Below, one piece after another: positions 57,969-64,000 of a DNA stretch of 64,000 bases. Made by a program: the position numbers and the translations under genes. The DNA is from Ideonella aquatica (GTDB lineage Bacteria; Pseudomonadota; Gammaproteobacteria; Burkholderiales; Burkholderiaceae_C): positions 116,784-180,783 of the forward strand of contig NZ_JAGQDE010000011.1 in assembly GCF_018069755.1 (NCBI RefSeq), in the 5' to 3' direction. Numbering within the stretch: position 1 is the first letter of the stretch; each line of letters opens with the position of its first letter. The notes under the pieces are model-generated. The model did not search any database and was not told the DNA's origin. It worked only from the letters and a program-made list of their open reading frames with translations.

Positions 57969-58408
57969 TGAGCCTGCTGATCGGATTCCTGCTGAACCCC
58001 CTGGTCATCCTGCTGCTGATTATCGGCGCCGTGGTCTACCTGCGGCGTGCCCGGCCGGGTGAGCGGTCGGGAGAGCGCTTCCTGCGCGGTCTGTGGCTGA
58101 CGCTGCTGGTGCTCAGCACCGCCGGCTTCGGGCTGTGCGGCGGCTTCGGGGTGGTGGCCGGACTGGTCTCGGTGACCGAGGGCGGCGAAAGCGGCGCCTA
58201 TGGCGCCATGTTCCTGGCTGTGGGTGGCGTGGGCGTGGCCATCGCCGCGCTGACCGGCTGGCTGCTGCGACGAGCGCTGCGCGCCAATCGACAACAGTCT
58301 GCAGCGCCCGAGCCGGACGATGTCGATCTGTCCCCGTTCTCGCCCGCCGCGCCACCCCCCGCTACGCCGCCATCCCCCCGCGACAACGGACAGAACAGCC
58401 CATCCTGA
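57968..58408 (+). CDS. GFGLCG-motif membrane protein (third of three)
   Basis: 146 residues. An N-terminal helix, then LTLLVLSTAGFGLCGGFG (motif at 53-58), then the glycine-rich helix and an acidic, proline-rich cytoplasmic-looking tail. The region around the motif aligns with the previous protein residue by residue, so they are duplicates. Overlaps its neighbour at TGATG. No enzymatic motif other than the conserved cysteine, which could bind metal or be modified. Confidence 0.72.
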   Translation: MSLLIGFLLNPLVILLLIIGAVVYLRRARPGERSGERFLRGLWLTLLVLSTAGFGLCGGFGVVAGLVSVTEGGESGAYGAMFLAVGGVGVAIAALTGWLLRRALRANRQQSAAPEPDDVDLSPFSPAAPPPATPPSPRDNGQNSPS

Positions 58409-58415
58409 GCCCCCA

Positions 58416-58670
58416 ATGAACTCTCCCGCCTCCACGAACGGCCTGTGGCCGGTGATCCTGCTGCTGCGGCTGGCCATGGCATTCCTGCTGCTGTGTGGCA
58501 TCCCGGCCGTGGTCTTCGGCCTGGGTGCCGCGCTGGGCGGTCCGCCGGGCCACCGTGACGAGTTTGCCGAAGGGCTGGCGCTGACCGGCCTGCTCAGCCT
58601 GGTCCTGGCAGCAGCCTGCCAATGGGCCGTGCGCGCCTGCCAACGGTTCCAGCACAGGACAGGCGCATGA
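58416..58670 (+). CDS. small two-helix membrane protein
   Basis: 84 residues with two hydrophobic helices (VILLLRLAMAFLLLCGIPAVVFGL and ALTGLLSLVLAAACQWAV) joined by a short polar loop. It is not clearly related to the GFGLCG set. It sits directly before the radical SAM gene, whose start overlaps its stop (ATGA), so it belongs to the operon. It could be a membrane anchor or partner for the radical SAM enzyme; this is inference only. Confidence 0.68.
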   Translation: MNSPASTNGLWPVILLLRLAMAFLLLCGIPAVVFGLGAALGGPPGHRDEFAEGLALTGLLSLVLAAACQWAVRACQRFQHRTGA

Positions 58671-60133
58671 GCCGCAAGACCCGCCCCTGGCTGTTCTACG
58701 ACACCACCAGCTCGGTCTGCACCACCTGCCTGCGGCCGGTGGAGGCCAAGATCGTGCTGAAGGACAACCAGGTCTTCATGGACAAGTGGTGCCCGGCGCA
58801 CGGCACCGAGCGCGTGCTGATCAGTGACGATGCCGCCTACTACCGCCTGTGCCGCGAGGTGTACGTCAAGGCGCCCGAGATGCCCGAGCGATTCGCCACG
58901 CCCATGCAGTACGGCTGCCCCTTCGATTGCGGCCTGTGCCCGGACCACATGCAGCACAGCTGCCTGACCATCGTCGAGCTGACCGACCACTGCAACCTGC
59001 GCTGCCCCACCTGCTATGCCGGCAGCGGCCCCGAGCGGCTGACGCACCGCTCCTTCGACGAGGTGCTGGCGATGCTGGACGCCGCCGTGGCCAGCGAGGG
59101 CGAGCCCGACGTGGTGCAGCTCAGCGGCGGCGAGCCCACGCTGCACCCGCGCTTCTGGGACATCCTGGACGCGGCCAAGGCGCGGCCGATCCGTCACCTG
59201 ATGCTCAACACCAATGGCCTCCGGATCGCGCAGGAGCCGGGCTTTGCCGAGCGGCTGGCGGGCTACGCGCCGGGCTTCGAGGTGTATCTCCAGTTTGATT
59301 CACTGCGCCGGGACGCCTTGCTGGATTTGCGCGGCGCCGACCTGCGCCGTGTGCGCGAGGACGCGCTGCGCGCGCTGGACGCGGCCGGCGTGTCGACCAC
59401 GCTGGTGGTCACCGTCAAGCGCGGCGTCAACGACGACGAGATCGGCGACATCATCCGGCACGCGCAAGGCTGGTCCTGCGTGCGCGGCGTGACGCTGCAG
59501 CCAGTGCAGGACGCCGGCCGCTGCGACAACTACGACCCGGCCAGGCACCGCCTGACGGTCAGCGAACTGCGCCGCCGCATCGTCGACCAAAGCGGCGTCT
59601 TCACCGCCGAGGACGTGGTGCCCGTGCCCTGCAACCCCGACACGCTGGCCATGGCCTACGCGATCCGCACGCCCGGCGGCGGCCTGCAGCCGCTGACCCG
59701 CTACCTGGACCCCACCACGCTGGTCGAGGCCAGCCGCAACACCATCGTCTTCGAGCGCGACGAGTCGCTCAAGTCCCAGGTCTTCAAGCTCTTCAGCACC
59801 AACCATTCGCCCGAATCGCAAGCGAGTTGTCTGAGTGAGCTGATGTGCTGCCTGCCGCAGATCGCCGCGCCCGAGGGGCTGGACTACCGCAGCGTCTTTC
59901 GCGTGCTGATCGTGCAGTTCATGGACGCGCGCTCGCTGGACATCCGCGCGCTGAAGAAGAGCTGCATCCACATGGCCCTGCCCGACGGCCGCATGGTGCC
60001 CTTCGAGAGCCACAACCTGTTCTACCGCGACGGCCAGCAGGCGCTGCTGGCGCAGATCCGGGGCGAGCTGACCGCCCAGCACGCGCTGCGACAGGCCGCT
60101 GCCGACGCCGCGCCCCACAAACAGGGGTGGTGA
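58667..60133 (+). CDS. radical SAM enzyme of the Tes/MJ0619 (tetraether lipid synthase-like) type
   Basis: 488 residues. The N-terminal zinc/rubredoxin-like site (Cys18, Cys21 with Cys42 in WCPAHG) is followed by YGCPFDCGLCPDHMQHSC (Cys84, 88, 91, 99), and the radical SAM cluster CNLRCPTC (109, 113, 116) with SGGEP (153-157). This arrangement, including GCPFDCGLCPDH before ELTDHCNLRCPTCYAG, matches archaeal Tes, which joins lipid tails into membrane-spanning tetraethers. Further cysteines (271, 286, 322, 388, 394, 395, 433) could bind extra clusters. The terminal motif reads MVPFESHNLFYR; archaeal relatives have Cys after PF. It is the last gene of the lipid operon. Confidence 0.88.
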   Translation: MSRKTRPWLFYDTTSSVCTTCLRPVEAKIVLKDNQVFMDKWCPAHGTERVLISDDAAYYRLCREVYVKAPEMPERFATPMQYGCPFDCGLCPDHMQHSCLTIVELTDHCNLRCPTCYAGSGPERLTHRSFDEVLAMLDAAVASEGEPDVVQLSGGEPTLHPRFWDILDAAKARPIRHLMLNTNGLRIAQEPGFAERLAGYAPGFEVYLQFDSLRRDALLDLRGADLRRVREDALRALDAAGVSTTLVVTVKRGVNDDEIGDIIRHAQGWSCVRGVTLQPVQDAGRCDNYDPARHRLTVSELRRRIVDQSGVFTAEDVVPVPCNPDTLAMAYAIRTPGGGLQPLTRYLDPTTLVEASRNTIVFERDESLKSQVFKLFSTNHSPESQASCLSELMCCLPQIAAPEGLDYRSVFRVLIVQFMDARSLDIRALKKSCIHMALPDGRMVPFESHNLFYRDGQQALLAQIRGELTAQHALRQAAADAAPHKQGW

Positions 60134-60196
60134 GCGCCGACATTCGGCGCTACCCTCACAACCCCTTGGGATCACTGGGCTGGGAGGCCACGGACC

Positions 60197-60646
60197 ATGC
60201 CATCGCTGGAGAGCCTGCTGCGCCGCCGGGAAGGCGTGCGCAATGATGTCTACCTGGATTCACTCAAGCGCCCCACGGTGGGCATCGGTCACCTGGTGAC
60301 CGCGGCCGACAAGCTGAAGGTCGGCGACAAGATCGACGACGCCCAGGTCAGTGCCTTCTTCAAGGCCGACTCCGCCGCTGCGCTGTCGGCGGCCAAGTCG
60401 CAGGCCTCGAAGGCTGGCATCAAGGACAGCGACTTCGTGGTCTACCTGGCCTCGGTGAATTTCCAGCTCGGCACGGGTTGGTACAAGGTCCACAAGAAAA
60501 CCTGGGCCCTGATCCTGGCCGGCAATTACTCCGGCGCGGCCGCCGAGGTCAAGAAGTCGCGCTGGGCCAGCCAGACCCCGGTGCGCGTGAAGGACTTCCA
60601 GGGCGCGCTGCTCAAGCTCACCGACAAGCCCCAGGAGAAGCCATGA
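60197..60646 (+). CDS. T4-type lysozyme (GH24)
   Basis: 149 residues. The catalytic triad of T4 lysozyme is present with a one-residue offset: Glu12 (RREGVRNDVYLDS), Asp21 and Thr27 (PTVGIGHL). The C-terminal lobe keeps NFQLG, a KVHKKTWALILAGNY helix and KSRWASQTPVR. It would cleave peptidoglycan between MurNAc and GlcNAc. There is no signal peptide, unlike endolysins with SAR domains, so it either needs a holin or other route, or acts inside. The ATG follows a GGAGG. It overlaps the next gene by four bases. No other phage genes are nearby. Confidence 0.9.
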   Translation: MPSLESLLRRREGVRNDVYLDSLKRPTVGIGHLVTAADKLKVGDKIDDAQVSAFFKADSAAALSAAKSQASKAGIKDSDFVVYLASVNFQLGTGWYKVHKKTWALILAGNYSGAAAEVKKSRWASQTPVRVKDFQGALLKLTDKPQEKP

Positions 60647-61128
60647 GACCCGCCGGTTGGGCCCTGCTGGCCGCCACGGTGCTGGCCTCGGCGGCGCAAG
60701 CGTCGGCTGCGGCGCCGGCCGCCGCACTCTGGCCCGATGCGACCGAGCACTGGGTGGCCTCCAGCACCACCGCGCTGTCCATCACCGGGCCGGTGCAGGT
60801 CTCGGGCCGGCGCCTGGTGTTCGGCAATGGTGCCGGCCTGGCGCTGGAAGGGCCGGCGCCCAGCGTCAGCTTCGCCGACCAGGGCGAGCGGGTGCAAGCC
60901 GCGGTGCTGCGCGTCAGCGGGCCCGCCGACCCGGTGCTGCTGAACAAGAACCGGCTGTGCGGCTCGGCCGCCAAGCCGCGCGCTGTGACCTACATCGCGC
61001 TGTGGCGGCCCGAGCCGCTGTCCGCGGGCGAGTCGCCGCGTGCGATGGCGGCGTTCTCCGGCGAGCGCGCACCGGCCTCCACGGCCGACCCGTCACTGTG
61101 CGGCATCTACTACTACGAGCGGCGCTGA
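60643..61128 (+). CDS. secreted partner protein of the lysozyme, unknown function
   Basis: 161 residues with a signal peptide (LLAATVLASAAQASA). Beta-rich mature part with two cysteines (NRLCGSA and PSLCGIYYYERR) that may form a disulfide. I recognise no family; it lacks the features of PliC/MliC lysozyme inhibitors I know. Its start overlaps the lysozyme stop (ATGA), so the pair is made together; an inhibitor or immunity-like role is an attractive guess. Its last 16 bases overlap the convergent gene. Confidence 0.68.
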   Translation: MRPAGWALLAATVLASAAQASAAAPAAALWPDATEHWVASSTTALSITGPVQVSGRRLVFGNGAGLALEGPAPSVSFADQGERVQAAVLRVSGPADPVLLNKNRLCGSAAKPRAVTYIALWRPEPLSAGESPRAMAAFSGERAPASTADPSLCGIYYYERR

Positions 61129-61640
61129 CCAGCGCCTGAGTTCCTGATCGCCGCCAGCCAAGCCCGCACGCGCGCCTTCAAGTCCTGCGCCGCTTGCCAG
61201 GCCGCGGTGGCACGCGCCCAGGCCAGCAGGCCGGCCTTCCAGGCGCTCCAGCGCGCGTACAGCGCCGCGAACCAGGGCAGGCGCATCAGCGCGTCATGGG
61301 TCAGCGTGAACAGGCGCGCGACGATCGCCGTGCCCACCAGCTTGGCCACGACGATCACCGTCACGCCCAGCAACGCATGCCCCTGGCGGATGGCCCACAG
61401 CGCCGCCAGCTTGACGGGCAGCAGCGCCAGCGCCGGCAGCGCGAACAGCGCCAGCGCGGCATAGGGCGGCAGGCGACGCACCCAGCCCTCGATCCAGCGA
61501 AAACCGGGCCAGCGGCCGATCGCCGCCACCACGCGCTGCAGCGGCTCCCAGCCCCATTCCTCGAACAGGATCAGCAGGGCCAGCAGCCATTTGAGCGGGG
61601 CCAGCAGGCCCTGGCGCAGACGCGCCATCCAAGTGTGCAT
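61113..61640 (-). CDS. conserved-looking membrane protein of unknown function
   Basis: 175 residues. Two hydrophobic helices (LKWLLALLILFEEWGW near residue 17 and AALALFALPALALLPVKLAALWAI near 61) and a third (LLGVTVIVVAKLVGTAIVARLF near 91), then a basic/Trp-rich C-terminus. I do not know the family. The ATG at 61640 is six bases after a -10-like CAGAAT, so a leaderless transcript is expected. It overlaps the preceding gene by 16 bases at its end. Confidence 0.75.
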   Translation of the reverse strand: MHTWMARLRQGLLAPLKWLLALLILFEEWGWEPLQRVVAAIGRWPGFRWIEGWVRRLPPYAALALFALPALALLPVKLAALWAIRQGHALLGVTVIVVAKLVGTAIVARLFTLTHDALMRLPWFAALYARWSAWKAGLLAWARATAAWQAAQDLKARVRAWLAAIRNSGAGQRRS

Positions 61641-61646
61641 GGCCCG

Positions 61647-61652
61647 ATTCTG
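61647..61652 (-). promoter_or_regulatory. -10-like box (CAGAAT) for the 61113-61640 gene
   Basis: CAGAAT, then CGGGCC, then the ATG at 61640; the hexamer between box and start is identical to that at oxyR. The 61653-61848 stretch otherwise shows only the upstream region of the next gene. Confidence 0.5.
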
Positions 61653-61848
61653 ACCACACCGCGCAGCGACCAGCGCAGCATGCGACGTTTTGCCGCCGCA
61701 AAAGCGCCATCGGTCCTAGGGGGCGACGAGTTGCGCACTAGGGATGTGTTTGCTCAGCGTCCGCGAGCCCAATGCCAGAGGCGCCGGGGCCACCCCACAG
61801 AAACTGCCCGGGCCGACCTCCCCAACCACCACCCGCCAGGAGAACACC

Positions 61849-62301
61849 ATGCGTATCATTCGCTCACTCGCCGTGCTGAGCCTTGCCGCTGCCGCTGCCG
61901 CCACCTTTGCCGCCACGCCGAACGCCGGCAAGGCGGGCGCAGCCCGCATCAAGGACGCAGCCACGACGGCCACCTACACCACCAAGGCCAAGGTGGCGCT
62001 GTACTACTCGCCGAGCTTTGGTGGCGTGATCCACTCCAAGGGCATCGCCGCCGTCAGCACCCCAGCCACCGGCATCCACTGCATCACGCCGTCGATCTCC
62101 GTGGACCTGGCAAAGGTGACCCCGCAGGTCACCGTCGACTGGAACCTGTCGTCGGGCTTTGCGCTGCTGGCCTTCACCAAGGACACCTTCGCCTTCACCG
62201 ACTGCCCGGCCGGCGACCTGGAAGTCACGACCTATGACTTCAACGCCGGCGGCACGCCGGTGCTGAGCAACCTCGTGGCGTTCAACTTCGTTCTGGAGTG
62301 A
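61849..62301 (+). CDS. small secreted protein, unknown function
   Basis: 150 residues with a signal peptide (SLAVLSLAAAAAATFA). The mature part is Ser/Thr/Ala-rich and beta-like, with YYSPSFGGVIHSKG, GIHCITPSISVD and FAFTDCPAGDLEVTTYDF; two cysteines may pair. No family recognised. AGGAGAA precedes the ATG. It converges on the large gene at the right edge with a hairpin between. Confidence 0.72.
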   Translation: MRIIRSLAVLSLAAAAAATFAATPNAGKAGAARIKDAATTATYTTKAKVALYYSPSFGGVIHSKGIAAVSTPATGIHCITPSISVDLAKVTPQVTVDWNLSSGFALLAFTKDTFAFTDCPAGDLEVTTYDFNAGGTPVLSNLVAFNFVLE

Positions 62302-62307
62302 CGCCTG

Positions 62308-62329
62308 CGGGGCGGCGCACGCCGCCCCG
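62308..62329. terminator. bidirectional hairpin between convergent genes
   Basis: CGGGGCGGCG-CA-CGCCGCCCCG is a perfect 10-base inverted repeat midway between the stop of the 61849 gene and the stop of the convergent gene at 62341. No T-run follows on either side, so it is a weak intrinsic terminator at best. Confidence 0.5.
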
Positions 62330-62340
62330 TCGCGCCCGCG

Positions 62341-64000
62341 TCAGGGCGCGATGGCGTCGGTCTGCAGCGCCGCCTGCAGCGCCTTCAGCCAGGCCGCCAG
62401 CTCGGCGCCGCGCAGCAGCGCACGCGTCGGCGCGGCCGGCAGGCCGGGCCAGCCCGGCACCCGCAAGACATGCACCGGCACCTCGCGCTCGCCGCGGGGC
62501 ACGCGCACGCGCGCCAGGCGCGCGTGCCGCAAGGTTTCGTCCGTGGCACCGTCGAGCAGGATCACCACCGGCCGGTGCGGGTGCGTGGCGATGCGCGGAC
62601 CGTCCCCATCGTCGGCCAGCACCAGCACGCGCGGGCCATCGGCATCGCGCCACAGGCGCAGCGCCGCATCGGCCTCGTCACCGGCCGGCAGCGCCTGGGC
62701 CGGCAGGTACTCGCCCTGCAGCACCTCGGTCAGCGGCACCACCAGCTCGGCATCGGCGGTGAAGACCAGCACCCGCTGCGCGCCCTCGGCCAGCGCGCGC
62801 TGCACCGCGGGCACCAGCGCCCCCGCGGCGGCCGCGCGGGCCAGTTGCTCGCAGGCACGGCGCTGGCGCAGCAGGGCCAGCTGATCGCTGTCGGACAGGA
62901 AGCCGCTGCGCTGCCAGCGCGCCAGGCCCTCACGCATCCCGACCAGCAGACTGTCCAGTTGCGCGGCCTCGTCCTCGCTGGGTGAGACCGGTTGCTCGTG
63001 CACCGACCAGGCCGGCCATTGCTCGGCCACGTCGGCAAAGCGCCGACGCAGCAGCAGCGGCGCCAGCGCGCGCTCGTCGCCATTGGCCTGCCAGGCCGCC
63101 ACGGCGCCGGTGGCGGTGCGGTCCAGCGCCTCCAGCCAGGCCGCCGCGGCGGGATCGTCCAGCAGCGCGGGCGGCGCCAGCAGCCACAGCCAGGGGGTGG
63201 CGGGCAACGCGCCCAGCGGCGGCAGGCCGGTGCGGGCGTCGATGATCAACACATCGGCAGCGGTGGCCTCCAGCGCCGGCAGGGTACCCAACAGCGCAGC
63301 CCAGTCCGCCACGGTCTCGGCCGGGGCCTGCAGCGCCAGGCGCTGGGCGCCGAAGTGGCGCTGCACCAGTTGCCAGGCCAGCGCCAGTTGGCGCTGGGGC
63401 TGCAGCGCGGTGTCATCGGCCAGCGCACAGCTGCCGACGCAGGCAGCGTAGAACGCGCCTTCGCGCTGGCAGGCGCGCAGCTCAGCGGCGGCTGGCAGGT
63501 CCACCGTGTCCAGGCCCTGCGGGTACAGCGCCGAGAGATGGTCGATGCGCTGCTGCAGGTCGCCGCGGCGCGCCAGCAGCGCCCAGACGCCGTCATCGAC
63601 ATCGACCCGGCCGTCCAGCTCGTCCAGCAGGCGCACCAGCGCATCGGCATCAGGCAGGCGCAGCGCGCCATCGTCATCCAGCCAGCGGGCCAGACGCTGC
63701 GCGTGCGCGTCGGTGCTGTTGCGGCCTGGCTCAAAGACCGGTGCGCCGCGCAGCGTGATGCGGGCGTGGGCCGGTGGCTCGGGCGGAGCGATGGGCTGCT
63801 GGGGTTCGGGTTCGGGCGCCGGCTCGGGCGCGGGCCCGGGCTCGAGGGCCGACGGTACGGCCTCGGCCACCGGCTCGGCGGCGGGCTTGCGGCGGCTGCG
63901 CGGCTTGCGCGGCGCAGCGGGTTCGGGCTCGACGGCCGGTGCGTCGGCGGGCGGCGGCGGGGCGGTGTCGGTCGCAGGGGCAGCGGCTGGCGCGCGGCGG
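62341..64000 (-). CDS. C-terminal part of a large protein with degenerate helicase (SNF2-like) features (partial)
   Basis: The reading frame is open from the right edge to the stop at 62341, 553 residues visible. From the edge there is a Pro/Ala/Glu-rich linker with basic PRKPRSRRKP and PEPAPEPEP stretches (about 90 residues). Then come a helical region, a domain with VLIIDARTG and PLLLRRRFADVAEQWP, and another with RVLVFTADAEL, resembling the second RecA-like lobe of SNF2 helicases. No Walker A motif is visible in this part; it may lie upstream of the window or be absent. The assignment to helicases is weak. Confidence 0.65.
   Translation of the reverse strand, partial: RRAPAAAPATDTAPPPPADAPAVEPEPAAPRKPRSRRKPAAEPVAEAVPSALEPGPAPEPAPEPEPQQPIAPPEPPAHARITLRGAPVFEPGRNSTDAHAQRLARWLDDDGALRLPDADALVRLLDELDGRVDVDDGVWALLARRGDLQQRIDHLSALYPQGLDTVDLPAAAELRACQREGAFYAACVGSCALADDTALQPQRQLALAWQLVQRHFGAQRLALQAPAETVADWAALLGTLPALEATAADVLIIDARTGLPPLGALPATPWLWLLAPPALLDDPAAAAWLEALDRTATGAVAAWQANGDERALAPLLLRRRFADVAEQWPAWSVHEQPVSPSEDEAAQLDSLLVGMREGLARWQRSGFLSDSDQLALLRQRRACEQLARAAAAGALVPAVQRALAEGAQRVLVFTADAELVVPLTEVLQGEYLPAQALPAGDEADAALRLWRDADGPRVLVLADDGDGPRIATHPHRPVVILLDGATDETLRHARLARVRVPRGEREVPVHVLRVPGWPGLPAAPTRALLRGAELAAWLKALQAALQTDAIAP

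Noticed and set aside
60197..61128. Prophage remnant
   Set aside because: Only a lysozyme-type gene is present; no integrase, holin, terminase or structural gene lies within the window.
1..64000. CRISPR arrays, tRNA or rRNA genes, insertion sequences
   Set aside because: No regularly spaced repeats, no cloverleaf or rRNA-like stretch and no transposase were seen on either strand.

Overview
The window looks like chromosomal DNA of a GC-rich beta-proteobacterium, most likely order Burkholderiales (Rubrivivax/Leptothrix/Ideonella-type). The clues are strong third-position GC bias, a Bug/TctC-type receptor, a PaiB-type protein beside a LysE exporter with an ArgP-type regulator, OxyR with E. coli-like cysteine spacing, and dense ATGA/GTGA gene overlaps. 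I saw no rRNA, tRNA, CRISPR array, insertion sequence or prophage. No gene-free stretch exceeds about 210 bases; the longest are 12396-12596, 18734-18942, 24580-24783 and 61641-61848.

Layout. 1-124: tail of a CcdA-like membrane protein. 140-6364 (minus): a secreted pectinacetylesterase-family hydrolase, then a likely operon gpx-egtD-BTAD/AAA regulator (redox defence and ergothioneine-type methylation). 6453-12395 (minus): two paralogous secreted FG-GAP beta-propeller proteins, an EamA exporter and a DedA protein. 12597-20968 (mostly plus): alr, small membrane and hypothetical proteins, an active/inactive M16 peptidase pair, a DUF2087 protein and trpS with a DUF1508-like tail. 20997-25782: a frameshifted metallo-beta-lactamase-fold gene, an FG-GAP lipoprotein (minus) and a second MBL-fold protein lacking one zinc ligand. 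25896-36743: argP/lysE, paiB, an SDR, oxyR, an M4 metallopeptidase, recG, a tiny membrane ORF, queA, a cytochrome c and a secreted protein.

36802-41665: two tandem M61 glycyl aminopeptidases, a YgjP-type metalloprotein and a thioesterase. 41698-47057: a LysR regulator with a tricarballylate-type catabolic unit (tcuA, tcuB, a Bug receptor and a ModA-like binding protein). 47066-53105: a two-gene chromate transporter, a di-heme cytochrome c peroxidase translationally coupled to a GGDEF-EAL-CZB protein, and an XRE-type regulator. 53238-60133: two secreted proteins, then a tightly packed seven-gene operon. It holds an MFS-acyltransferase fusion, three small membrane proteins sharing a GFGLCG motif, an Lgt-like protein without the catalytic histidine, another small membrane protein and a radical SAM enzyme resembling archaeal tetraether lipid synthase (Tes/MJ0619). 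This lipid-linked operon is the best candidate for an undescribed system. 60197-64000: a T4-type lysozyme coupled to a secreted partner, two unknowns, and the C-terminal part of a helicase-like protein running off the window.

Regulation. Several genes have a -10-like box exactly six bases before ATG, predicting leaderless mRNAs (oxyR, recG, the thioesterase, the LysR gene, the 61640 gene and the XRE gene). Other promoters carry a -10-like core framed by a perfect palindrome. Both soluble c-type cytochrome genes have FNR/Anr-like boxes near -41.5 of a plausible promoter.
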